From contig NZ_JAFFJX010000015.1 in NCBI RefSeq assembly GCF_016924755.1, forward strand, positions 1 to 64,000: DNA of 64,000 nucleotides. Reading direction: 5' to 3'. Below the pieces are notes generated by a model that searched no databases, had not been told where the DNA came from, and saw nothing but the letters and a program-made list of their open reading frames with translations. Position 1 is the first letter of the stretch; each line of letters opens with the position of its first letter. This DNA comes from Longitalea arenae (GTDB taxonomy: Bacteria > Bacteroidota > Bacteroidia > Chitinophagales > Chitinophagaceae). The position numbers and the translations under genes were made by a program. Shown here in pieces: positions 8,890 to 16,724 of this stretch.

Positions 8890-10151
8890 GCCTCCAAAAT
8901 ACTGATTATCACTTTATACACTTTTTCCAGCTCCTGTTGTGTGATGCAATAAGGCGGCATTATGTATACGGTATTACCCAAAGGACGTAAATACACACCC
9001 TGTTCAAGCGCTTTGCGGGTGATTTCAAGGCCAATTGCATTCAAATAGCCATCAGGCCCTGATTCTATTTCAAAAGCCATGATGGTTCCCAGTGAACGCA
9101 GATTTTTAATACGCTTGGCAAACCGTATATCGGCCTTTAATTGTTGAACGAAGTTCTTATGCTGATCGGTAATTCGCTCCATATTTAACCGGCAATCCGG
9201 CTGCAGCAGGAGATCCATACTGGCCAGGGCAGCGGCGCAGGCGAGGGGATTGGCGGTAAAGGAATGCCCATGGAAAAAAGTCTTCCGCCGGTCATCGTCT
9301 ACATAAGCGCTGTGGATCTTTTCGGTACAGGCAGTAACTCCCAAAGCCATGGTGCCACCGGTCAACCCTTTTGATAAGCAAATAATATCCGGTTTTTCTT
9401 CCACATATTCACTGGCGAAAAGCCGGCCGGTTCTGCCAAAGCCCGTCATTACTTCATCGGCTATACAAAGCACCCCATGGTCATGGCACTGTTTCATCAA
9501 TTCGTTCAGGGCGGCTGCTTCATACATATTCATGCCTCCGGCGCCCTGTAACAATGGCTCATAGATCATGCAGGCGATCTCGTTCCAGGGAATATTATAA
9601 CCGGTATTACCTTTTTGGGGCGGATCGATGAAAATCACCTCGAATAATTTGTCATGAAAGGCAATATTGAATACACCCCGCTCACTCAGGCTCATGGTGC
9701 CAAAGGTATCGCCATGGTAGCTATGGGTTAACGCCAAAACTTTATTGCGTTGGGTATTACCCCGGTTCCACCAAAATTGTAAGGCCATTTTTACGCCTAC
9801 CTCAACGGCGGTAGAACCATTATCTGAATAGAAGACTTTAGCAAACTGCCCCGGCAAGATATCAAGCAGCCGTTCTGCCAGGCGAACCGCCGGTTCGTGC
9901 GTGAAACCCGCAAATATCACCTGTTCCAGGGTTTTAGCCTGTTCGTATATTTTATCGGCGATATAGCGGTTGGCATGCCCATGAATGGTGACCCACCAGC
10001 TGCTGATGGCGTCGATATAGGCTTTCCCGTTTGCATCAATAATATAAACACCTTCTCCTTTTACGACGGGAATGGGTTCCGGCATCGATTTCTGGGGCGT
10101 ATAGGGGTGCCATACAACCTTTTTATCTCTTTCGGTAAGTGATGTAGCCAT
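8886..10151 (-). CDS. bioA: Adenosylmethionine-8-amino-7-oxononanoate aminotransferase
   Basis: A 421-residue PLP enzyme of biotin synthesis that moves an amino group from S-adenosylmethionine to KAPA to give DAPA. BioA-specific features: the WHPYTPQK start, the SSWWVTIHGH motif, the SDNGSTAVEVGVKMA stretch, the HSYHGDTFGTMSLS motif, the PLP-aspartate region DEVMTGFGRTG and the Schiff-base lysine in LSKGLTGG. It is a stand-alone gene here; no other bio genes are in the window. Its -7 box lies only 8 bases upstream, so the transcript is probably almost leaderless. The stop codon overlaps that of the GNAT gene. Confidence 0.95.
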   Translation of the reverse strand: MATSLTERDKKVVWHPYTPQKSMPEPIPVVKGEGVYIIDANGKAYIDAISSWWVTIHGHANRYIADKIYEQAKTLEQVIFAGFTHEPAVRLAERLLDILPGQFAKVFYSDNGSTAVEVGVKMALQFWWNRGNTQRNKVLALTHSYHGDTFGTMSLSERGVFNIAFHDKLFEVIFIDPPQKGNTGYNIPWNEIACMIYEPLLQGAGGMNMYEAAALNELMKQCHDHGVLCIADEVMTGFGRTGRLFASEYVEEKPDIICLSKGLTGGTMALGVTACTEKIHSAYVDDDRRKTFFHGHSFTANPLACAAALASMDLLLQPDCRLNMERITDQHKNFVQQLKADIRFAKRIKNLRSLGTIMAFEIESGPDGYLNAIGLEITRKALEQGVYLRPLGNTVYIMPPYCITQQELEKVYKVIISILEA

Positions 10152-10159
10152 AAGGGGAG

Positions 10160-10167
10160 CAAAAATA
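10160..10167 (-). promoter_or_regulatory. Candidate -7 box of bioA
   Basis: TATTTTTG on the minus strand matches the Bacteroidota TAnnTTTG element. No TTG -33 element lies at 17-20 bases; the upstream bases belong to the heptad array. Confidence 0.45.
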
Positions 10168-10248
10168 GTTCACAGTTGGCAGTTTTCAGTTGGCAGTTTT
10201 CAATGGAAGGGGGCAAGCGCCAATTGCCAACTGCCTACTGCCTCGCCG
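10165..10248. repeat. Heptad array, inverted arms
   Basis: The left arm (10165-10205) alternates GGCAGTT and TTCAGTT units in strict 7-base phase; the right arm (10221-10248) has CAACTGC/CTACTGC units, its reverse complement. It fills the divergent spacer between bioA and the sigma factor gene and begins inside the bioA -7 box. Confidence 0.82.
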
Positions 10249-10362
10249 GTAATATATATGGAAAAACACGATTTCAATAAAGCCGATAATAATTATAAAA
10301 TTGCTTTTTGTATAACAGGTGCAACGGAAAGGCGTCGGGTATTGTCAACCACATTACAAGAA

Positions 10363-10929
10363 ATGGATTATAACAGGCTGGTAAAAGATTGTTTGAAGGG
10401 GCTGCCGGAGGCCCAACGACAGCTCTACGAGCATTTTGCTGAGAGTATGTTGGGCGTGTGCTATCGTTATACCAAGTCTGTTGCCGATGCAGAGGACGTT
10501 TTGCAGGAAGGGTTTATTAAAATATTCCGCAACCTGCACCAGTTTAAATTTGAGGGAGAACTGGGCGGCTGGATCCGCCGGATCATGGTGAATACGGCTT
10601 TAAATTATCTCAAAAAGAACAGCCGGTATCAAACCGATCTATCCTTTCCTGAAACAAGCCTGCACCCGGTGTCAGATGATAACCCCGAAGTGGCACTGCA
10701 GGCAAAGGACCTGGCCGAGTTGATCCGCCAGTTACCGGCCGGCTATCAAACTGTATTCAATCTGCATGCAGTTGAAGGATTTTCTCATGTAGAAATAGGT
10801 AAAATGCTTGGAATTAATGAGGGAACTTCCCGGTCACAATATGCCCGTGCACGTGCATTATTGATCACCTGGTTAAAAAAAACGACCGTAGAATCAAAAA
10901 AGGAAACGTATGTCCGACCACGAATTTGA
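10363..10929 (+). CDS. ECF-subfamily RNA polymerase sigma factor
   Basis: Extracytoplasmic-function sigma factor. Region 2 is clear (YRYTKSVADAEDVLQEGF with the conserved D-A-E-D-V-x-Q core), as is region 4 with the helix-turn-helix (GFSHVEIGKMLGINEGTSRSQ). The ATG at 10363 gives 188 residues, the usual ECF length; an in-frame ATG at 10258 would add 35 residues with no sigma homology and remains possible. The 3' end overlaps the next gene by 20 bases, so the two are translationally coupled, and that next gene encodes its probable anti-sigma factor. It likely controls genes responding to an envelope signal, possibly including its own operon. Confidence 0.93.
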   Translation: MDYNRLVKDCLKGLPEAQRQLYEHFAESMLGVCYRYTKSVADAEDVLQEGFIKIFRNLHQFKFEGELGGWIRRIMVNTALNYLKKNSRYQTDLSFPETSLHPVSDDNPEVALQAKDLAELIRQLPAGYQTVFNLHAVEGFSHVEIGKMLGINEGTSRSQYARARALLITWLKKTTVESKKETYVRPRI

Positions 10930-12610
10930 GAAACAGGTACATCAGAAGATGCAGGAGCTCAAGCTGCGTCCTTCTGATTCGGTATGGATGGAGGTGGAAA
11001 AAAATATCCGTCTAGGCAAACGCCGCCGCCGCTTTATGTGGTTGTGGATGGCCGCCCTTTTTGTAGGAGTAACTTCCAGCGGTTACTTCCTGTACCACTA
11101 TAGCTGGCAAACCGCATCCGGAACAGAAGTTGCCGAAGCTGCTTCCATGTCTTCTTCAACCCAAAAATCTACTGAATCGACTAATTCTACTTTACCTGCT
11201 ATCCATAAAAATAATACGGCAGCTCAACCTGCAACTGAGCATGTGCAAAGTTCCGGTGAGGGACAGGCAAACGCTTCCTCACCGCAAACCGGCAGCACCC
11301 AACCCGCTACGCAAGATCCGGTAACTGCGCCGCAAGCTGGCGAACAAAGCAGTACGCCGAATGAAATACCACCGTCGCCTGCCATCATCGCCGACAGAAG
11401 GGTTGCTGCTGCACCACTTATCACTAGTCCCAATTTTACCACTAGCCAGAATAATAAGAACAGCATTGAAAAACCCCGGTACAGAAAAAAGAAAGGGACC
11501 GGTACAACTTCTAAACAACAGCATAAACCGGTTCAACAGGAATTGATCACATTTAATGATGTTGAACAATCACCGGAAGCAGAAGCACCTGTTTTGAATA
11601 ATTCACTACCTGCATTGGTTGAAGGACCTTACAATTCAATTGCTACCAATAAAGCGGCGCCAGCACCTTTTGGCAGCCGGTTCACCACTTTGCCGACGCC
11701 CGATTCATTGAGCAGCAGCAAGGCCAATACAGTATCTATTCCGCGGAGGAAAAGCTCTTTATGGCATTGGGGTATCGTTGCAGATGCCGGGTATTCGCGT
11801 ATTTCTGAAAGTAAATTGTTTCAGTTGAGGGGATTACTTGGCCAGGACAAATACTTAGCCGAAGATCTGTCGGCCCGAAGCGCAGCCAGCGTAAATCCGT
11901 CCAACGCTTCTCCCAACTCCCTGATCAACGTTACGGCCAATACGATGGCGGTGAGAAAAGCATCGGCCATTCAACCCGATCTTGCGTTTTCAGCGGGTGT
12001 GTTTGTGCAACGTACTTTATCGCCGCGGCTTAAAATATCGCTCGGACTGGAATATGCATTTATAAGCGTAAATACCCAGGTAGGCAAAAGGTTCGATTCG
12101 GCCATTGACGTTAACATTGGCACGAGTAACCTGAAAGTGGTTCCTCACTATTATGACAGCCCGGGTTATATAGATACGATGCGCGGGGGGGCATCTGCAA
12201 ATTACCAGAGCCAGGACCGGAACAGAGTGTTTTACAGTCAGAAACAACGGTATAAATTTCATTACATTGAAATTCCCTTGCTGTTGAACTGGCAAATAAA
12301 TAAAGGAAGAAGATTACCACCTATTGCCTTTGAAGGCGGCGTTTCTATAGGCCACCTCATTTCTGCACAAGCCTTACATTTTGAAGGTGTAAAGGGCGTG
12401 TACTACGAAGACAACAGTTTGTTGAACAAAACCCAGTTCAATTTTGTGACCGGCCTGAATGTTGGTCTGTTCCAACAGAGCAAACATCCTGTTTGGATTG
12501 GGCCTAACCTGCGATATGCACTCAAGGGCCTGGTTAATAAAGAAGTATCTGCCGGACAATACCTCTGGTCTACCGGACTTAGCGTTAAAATGATGCTGGG
12601 AAGATTGTAA
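10910..12610 (+). CDS. Dual-membrane anti-sigma factor / outer-membrane barrel
   Basis: A 566-residue protein with three parts. Residues 1-41 are a charged cytoplasmic segment suited to bind the sigma factor encoded just upstream. Residues about 42-63 are one transmembrane helix after the RRRR stop. Residues about 66-283 are low-complexity Ser/Thr/Pro/Gln/Asn/Ala sequence, long enough to cross the periplasm. From about 284 to the end is a PorT-like eight-strand barrel domain (WHWGIVADAGYS to LSVKMMLGRL). This matches the architecture described in Bacteroides thetaiotaomicron as dual membrane-spanning anti-sigma factors, which link outer-membrane state to an ECF sigma. There is no cleavable signal peptide. 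That this protein inhibits the sigma factor is inferred from gene order and architecture. Confidence 0.85.
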   Translation: MSDHEFEKQVHQKMQELKLRPSDSVWMEVEKNIRLGKRRRRFMWLWMAALFVGVTSSGYFLYHYSWQTASGTEVAEAASMSSSTQKSTESTNSTLPAIHKNNTAAQPATEHVQSSGEGQANASSPQTGSTQPATQDPVTAPQAGEQSSTPNEIPPSPAIIADRRVAAAPLITSPNFTTSQNNKNSIEKPRYRKKKGTGTTSKQQHKPVQQELITFNDVEQSPEAEAPVLNNSLPALVEGPYNSIATNKAAPAPFGSRFTTLPTPDSLSSSKANTVSIPRRKSSLWHWGIVADAGYSRISESKLFQLRGLLGQDKYLAEDLSARSAASVNPSNASPNSLINVTANTMAVRKASAIQPDLAFSAGVFVQRTLSPRLKISLGLEYAFISVNTQVGKRFDSAIDVNIGTSNLKVVPHYYDSPGYIDTMRGGASANYQSQDRNRVFYSQKQRYKFHYIEIPLLLNWQINKGRRLPPIAFEGGVSIGHLISAQALHFEGVKGVYYEDNSLLNKTQFNFVTGLNVGLFQQSKHPVWIGPNLRYALKGLVNKEVSAGQYLWSTGLSVKMMLGRL

Positions 12611-12685
12611 AAGCGGTCCTGTAAAAATTTCAGGTTATTGCAACGCTTGTTTCATGCAGTTTGTCAGTTATGAAAAGCTAAACTT

Positions 12686-13942
12686 ATGAAACGGCATCCT
12701 AAACTGCTTTTACAGTTAATGGTGACTGTAATACTCATCACCTTTTTTTCTAACTGCGATAAAGAGAAAGCCACCCGCACCTATACATGGTATGAACCGG
12801 TTTATAAAACACTGACTGAAGTACGGGCCGAAATGAAAAGTGGTCCGGCACATGCTCTTAAGAATCCCGGTAAGATCTACATGTATGGAAAATACATATT
12901 TCTGAATGAGCAGAATGAAGGTATTCATATCATTGATAACAGTCAGCCCACAGCGCCCAGAAGAATTTCGTTTATTCCCATCCCCGGCAATGTTGACCTG
13001 GCGGTGAACGGAACTACTTTATATGCCGATGCATATAGCGACCTGGTAACATTCGATATCAGCAATCCGCAGGCTGTAGTGGCCAAAAAATTTACGACCG
13101 ATGCCTTTCCCAATCGGATACCTTATTACAGGAATTATAACACCAGGAATCCTGATTCCATTAAAGTTCCCGTAAGTTGGATCAGGCATGATACAACGCT
13201 TCCTGTAGACCGTTATCCGGGTGGCATTATCGGGCTGGACTATTTCTCGAGCACCGGCGGCCTTGCAAGTGCTGCCACCGGCAAAAGCGGCATTGGCGGA
13301 TCGATGGCCCGCTTTACCTTGTTGAATAATTACCTGTATACGGTAACTGAACGCGAGTTGTATGCGTTCGATGTTTCTGCCCCACAGGATCCGCAGTTCG
13401 TTAAAAAGTCATATATAGATAACCAGACCATCGAAACCATCTATCCGTTCAAGAATAAATTATTCATTGGCTCTACGCAAGGTATGTTCATCTATGATGT
13501 ATCAACGCCGGGCAATCCGATTAAACAGGCGCAGTTCACCCATGCCCGCAGTTGTGACCCCGTGATCGCCGATGACAATACCGCTTATGTTACCCTGCGT
13601 TCGGGTACCTTTTGTGGCGGCAACATAAACCAGTTGGAAGCCATCGATATCACGGATGTTTTTAAGCCTACATTGATCAAGACCTATAGTCTAACCAATC
13701 CTTTCGGGTTAGGGAAAGAAGGGAATATATTGTTCATCTGTGATGGCAAGGCCGGCGTTAAAGTGTACAATGCTGCTGAACCGGCCAACCTGAAACTGAT
13801 AAAGGAGATCAGTGGTATGGAAACCTATGATGTAATTGCCTGGAATAAAAAAGCGCTGGTGGTGGCGAAAGATGGTTTATATCAGTTTGATTATTCCAAT
13901 GTAAATCACATCCGCTTACTCAGTAAAATAAGCCTGAATTAA
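12686..13942 (+). CDS. LVIVD-repeat lipoprotein
   Basis: A 418-residue lipoprotein: N-terminal hydrophobic segment, lipobox FSNC with Cys24, then repeated beta-propeller-like units of the LVIVD type (for example YMYGKYIFLNEQNEGIHIID, the NYLYTVTERELYAFDV unit, and KLFIGSTQGMFIYDV). Each repeat begins with a short strand and ends in a hydrophobic-D-V/I-S sequence. Such proteins form seven-bladed propellers of unknown function. It is the third gene of the sigma/anti-sigma operon, with a 75-base gap before it and 5 bases to the next gene, so a role as target or sensor of that system is plausible but unproven. Confidence 0.85.
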   Translation: MKRHPKLLLQLMVTVILITFFSNCDKEKATRTYTWYEPVYKTLTEVRAEMKSGPAHALKNPGKIYMYGKYIFLNEQNEGIHIIDNSQPTAPRRISFIPIPGNVDLAVNGTTLYADAYSDLVTFDISNPQAVVAKKFTTDAFPNRIPYYRNYNTRNPDSIKVPVSWIRHDTTLPVDRYPGGIIGLDYFSSTGGLASAATGKSGIGGSMARFTLLNNYLYTVTERELYAFDVSAPQDPQFVKKSYIDNQTIETIYPFKNKLFIGSTQGMFIYDVSTPGNPIKQAQFTHARSCDPVIADDNTAYVTLRSGTFCGGNINQLEAIDITDVFKPTLIKTYSLTNPFGLGKEGNILFICDGKAGVKVYNAAEPANLKLIKEISGMETYDVIAWNKKALVVAKDGLYQFDYSNVNHIRLLSKISLN

Positions 13943-13947
13943 CTGAT

Positions 13948-14538
13948 ATGCGCATAAAGATCTTTCTATTAGTTGTTCTCACTGGGTATGTTCTCATAAC
14001 CAGTGCACAGGAAGCAAAACAGGAACGGCCTGCCAGTAAAGGCTGTTCCTGTTCCTTCAGTTCAATAAACCAGGCAGGCGTACTACATGGCGGCCGGGGC
14101 GAGTATTTTCAACTTCAGACGGTTAATGGTATACGGTATAAAACCTGGTTTGCTGGTATAGGGGTGGGGCTTGATCACTATTACCGCCTGGGATTCCCGG
14201 TATTTTTAGACCTGAGGAAGTATGTATTCGATAGACCATCGACCCCCTTCCTGTATGTGGATGGTGGCCTTCATTTCGTTGAGCAAAAAAAACAGCAGCT
14301 GAGTCAATGGTATCATAACAGGTACACCAATGGGTGGTATGCGGATGCCGGTATTGGTTATAAGTTTGGTTTTCAGGGCAAAGGTCATTGGGTGGTAAGC
14401 ACCGGTTATAGCTATAAAAATATAAACCGCTATTATGAATACAGCCCAGCTTGTCCTGCCAGCCGTTGTTATGAATCGTTTGAAACCTACAAAAGCTATT
14501 TGCACCGGTTATCTGTGAAGATCGGCGTGCAGTTATAA
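13948..14538 (+). CDS. Small outer-membrane beta-barrel protein
   Basis: A 196-residue secreted protein with a signal peptide (residues 1-20, ending SAQ). After a short cysteine-containing segment (GCSCS) the sequence is an alternating aromatic/glycine pattern of eight or so strands (VNGIRYKTWFAGIGVGLDHYY, FLYVDGGLHF, GWYADAGIGYKFGF, HWVVSTGYSYKNI, LHRLSVKIGVQL), typical of porin-like barrels. It follows the LVIVD lipoprotein gene by 5 bases and ends the four-gene sigma-factor unit. Function unknown. Two additional cysteines (ACPASRC) near the C-terminus could form a disulfide. Confidence 0.78.
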   Translation: MRIKIFLLVVLTGYVLITSAQEAKQERPASKGCSCSFSSINQAGVLHGGRGEYFQLQTVNGIRYKTWFAGIGVGLDHYYRLGFPVFLDLRKYVFDRPSTPFLYVDGGLHFVEQKKQQLSQWYHNRYTNGWYADAGIGYKFGFQGKGHWVVSTGYSYKNINRYYEYSPACPASRCYESFETYKSYLHRLSVKIGVQL

Positions 14539-14542
14539 GGTC

Positions 14543-14581
14543 TGCCGCACTTACTTAATCGGATGTACAAGAAGTGCGGCA
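14543..14581. terminator. Bidirectional hairpin between convergent genes
   Basis: TGCCGCACTT (14543-14552) and AAGTGCGGCA (14572-14581) form a perfect 10-bp stem with a 19-base loop between the barrel gene and queG. It lacks a strong T tract, so termination efficiency is uncertain. Confidence 0.6.
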
Positions 14582-14586
14582 CAGCT

Positions 14587-15516
14587 TCAACCTTTCAAAA
14601 ATCTTACGTTTCGTTGTATGCCCTGGAATTTGGCGCGTTTTAGTGGGGAATGACGGAAGATCTTTTTGAATGCTTCTTCTGTCAGTGATTCCCATTCTTT
14701 GGTAGTGAAGTTGAGGATCTCGGGTATTGGCGTAAAACCCGTTTCACGGGTAGGCTGGGCGAAGCGGTTCCAGGGACAAACATCCTGGCATACATCACAG
14801 CCAAACATCCAGTCGGCGAACTGGCCTTTTTTATCGTCAGGCAGTAAAAGATCTTTTAATTCTATCGTATAATAAGAAATGCACTGGCTGCCATTGATCA
14901 CTTTGCCTTCCGAAATAGCACCGGTAGGGCAGGCATCGATACAGCGGCGGCAACTCCCGCAATAATCTTTGGCAATGGGATCGTCGTATTCCAGCTCAAG
15001 ATCAACGATGAGGGTGGCAATAAAAAAGAAAGAACCCTGTTGTTTGGTGATCAGGTTACCGTTCTTGCCGATCCAGCCCAGGCCGCTGCGCTGGGCCCAG
15101 CTTCTTTCGAGTACCGGTGCTGAATCCACAAAACCTCTTCCCTGTACTTCCCCGATATGTTCATTGATAAGCGCCAGCAGGGTATGCAGCTTTTTTTTGA
15201 TCACTTCGTGGTAATCTGCTCCATAGGCATATTTTGAAATACGGGGTGTGCCGCTTGTTTGTTGTTGCTGCGGAAAGTAGTTCAGCAATACAGTGATCAC
15301 CGATTGGGCGCCCGGCACCAGTTTGGTGGGGTCGATGCGCAGGTCGAAATAATTTTCCATATACTGCATGTTGCCATGCAGGCCTTGTTGCAGCCATTGC
15401 TCGAGCCGCCGGGCATCCTCTTCCAGGCGCTGTGCCCGGGCTATGCCGCAAAAGTCGAAACCCAGTTCACGAACGAAGGACTTAATTTGTTCGGTATGTT
15501 TAAGTTTGTGGTTTAT
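14587..15516 (-). CDS. queG: Epoxyqueuosine reductase QueG, no standard start codon
   Basis: Cobalamin and iron-sulfur enzyme that performs the last step of queuosine synthesis, reducing epoxyqueuosine in tRNA. Seen: SGLGWIGKNGNLIT, two ferredoxin-type cysteine clusters (CGSCRRCIDACPTG and CDVCQDVCPWN) and the C-terminal RHSPLKRAKFQGIQRN motif. From the first ATG (15369) the protein is 260 residues and lacks its N-terminus, yet the frame continues upstream with typical QueG sequence (ELGFDFCGIARA, RRLEQWLQQGLHGNM) to a stop at 15520-15522. No ATG, GTG, TTG or CTG lies in that stretch. The best start by position is ATA at 15514-15516, inside a 7-base-period array. The true start is unresolved. 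Confidence 0.85.
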   Translation of the reverse strand: MNHKLKHTEQIKSFVRELGFDFCGIARAQRLEEDARRLEQWLQQGLHGNMQYMENYFDLRIDPTKLVPGAQSVITVLLNYFPQQQQTSGTPRISKYAYGADYHEVIKKKLHTLLALINEHIGEVQGRGFVDSAPVLERSWAQRSGLGWIGKNGNLITKQQGSFFFIATLIVDLELEYDDPIAKDYCGSCRRCIDACPTGAISEGKVINGSQCISYYTIELKDLLLPDDKKGQFADWMFGCDVCQDVCPWNRFAQPTRETGFTPIPEILNFTTKEWESLTEEAFKKIFRHSPLKRAKFQGIQRNVRFLKG

Positions 15517-15597
15517 TGTTTATAGTTTATGTTGTTATTGTCGCCTTCGGCGTTTTTCGTTCAGCATTTAGCTTTCCGCATTCAGTATTCTGAATTC
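15499..15597. repeat. Two heptad arrays joining queG start and AraC end
   Basis: On the minus strand, 15499-15534 has units of the ATAAACT/ATAAACC type leading into queG; 15558-15597 has units of the GAATTCA/GAATGCG type covering the last nine sense codons of the AraC gene plus its stop. A small GCC-TTC-GGC hairpin lies between them. Confidence 0.75.
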
Positions 15598-16467
15598 ATC
15601 CTGTAAATAATCTTCCTGCTCCTGGATGCGGAACTTTTTACGGAAACCAGATGGGGTAAGCTGTTTCAGCTTTAAGAACTGTTTGTTGAAATTAGCCAGG
15701 GTATTAAAACCACTTTCAATACTGATCTCCAGTACAGTCTTTTGGGTATCGATCAACAGCTTACAGGCATGCCCAATGCGTACTTCATTTAAGAAATCGA
15801 CATAGGTCTTCTTGGTGCATTTTTTAAAGTAACTGCAAAAGGCCGGAATGCTCATACCGGCGGTAGCCGCTACATCACAAAGGGCGATCGGTTCCTGGAA
15901 ATTATCAATGGTGAATTGGAAGATCCGGTCGATGCGGTCCTTATTTTTTGCCTGAAAGGTCTTCACTTCCTGGGTAGAGACCGTTTCATATTCATGAGCG
16001 GCGGCTATGGCCTGCAGGCATTCGCAGAGCCGGATGATGCGGGCGAAGCCTTCCAGGTATTCCAGCTCAATTAATAAGGGTCTCAGTTGCTGCCGGGTGG
16101 CGCCTTTTATCTTCAGGCCCTGCATGGCCGCGGCGAATAATTTCTGAATGCTTTTGCTTTCGGGCAAATGCATAAAATCCGGTCCCCAGAAATCGTCGGT
16201 GAACTGCACCACCACAGCAGCCGTGATAAGGTCTTTATGGGCTTTTTGAAAGGTATGCGGCAGGTTGCTGCCCAGGAAAAAAACATCATCGGTCTTGAAT
16301 TCGCCAATATAATTCCCGATAAAGGCGGTGCCTTCGCCTTCAATGAACAGGATCAGCTCGTATTCAATATGCTGGTGCCAGGGCACTTCAAAATGCGGCG
16401 TACGATAGGTGCGCGCTACAAATGAGGTGTTCTGGGAAAGCGGTAATTTTTCAACTAAAGGTTTCAT
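15568..16467 (-). CDS. AraC-family transcriptional regulator, probable xylose regulator
   Basis: A 299-residue regulator: an N-terminal cupin-like ligand-binding domain (HFEVPWHQHIEYELILFIEGEGTAF, histidines and glycine turn visible) and a C-terminal double helix-turn-helix of about 100 residues (IALCDVAATAGMSIPAFCSYFKKCT and VLEISIESGFNTLANFNKQF, then LTPSGFRKKF). It is divergent from xylB-xylA-symporter across a 257-base spacer, so it most likely senses xylose or a related sugar and controls that cluster; this is inference from position. The last nine residues (EFRILNAES) are encoded by a 7-base-period array and are outside the domain. Confidence 0.9.
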   Translation of the reverse strand: MKPLVEKLPLSQNTSFVARTYRTPHFEVPWHQHIEYELILFIEGEGTAFIGNYIGEFKTDDVFFLGSNLPHTFQKAHKDLITAAVVVQFTDDFWGPDFMHLPESKSIQKLFAAAMQGLKIKGATRQQLRPLLIELEYLEGFARIIRLCECLQAIAAAHEYETVSTQEVKTFQAKNKDRIDRIFQFTIDNFQEPIALCDVAATAGMSIPAFCSYFKKCTKKTYVDFLNEVRIGHACKLLIDTQKTVLEISIESGFNTLANFNKQFLKLKQLTPSGFRKKFRIQEQEDYLQDEFRILNAES

Positions 16468-16497
16468 GCCTTAGCCCCTCCGTTACACTATTTTAAG

Positions 16498-16505
16498 CAA
16501 AAATA
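16498..16505 (-). promoter_or_regulatory. Candidate -7 box of AraC gene
   Basis: TATTTTTG on the minus strand, 30 bases before the ATG, matches TAnnTTTG. The -33 position has no TTG. Confidence 0.4.
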
Positions 16506-16724
16506 AACATATTGTATATCAGTTATATTAAAATAGTTTATGTTTTCGAAAATAAAGTGGAAGGCTAATTTATTATTATCTAATAATTTCGATTCTTCGA
16601 TAAAGGTTTTTGGTTAACAGGGCAGCAGGTGTAGGGCGTAGAATCAGAACTATCTCGAGCTTGCTGCCTTTTATGGATCCTGCAATTATTTTTCTCACAT
16701 AGAAATCAGAAATTAAGCTGCCAT
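16506..16724. promoter_or_regulatory. Divergent AraC-xylB control region
   Basis: An AT-rich spacer with the palindrome TTTTCGAAAA at 16543-16552 and clusters of AGTTATAT/TAGTTTAT sequence. An AraC-type operator and the xylB promoter should lie here, but no direct repeat clear enough to name as the binding site was found. Confidence 0.35.

Noticed and set aside
10258-10362. N-terminal extension of the sigma factor
   Set aside because: 35 residues without sigma homology; the ATG at 10363 gives the usual ECF length. Not fully excluded.
16543-16552. TTTTCGAAAA palindrome as the AraC operator
   Set aside because: AraC-family regulators usually bind direct repeats of about 17 bases; a lone 10-base AT-rich palindrome is too weak to call.
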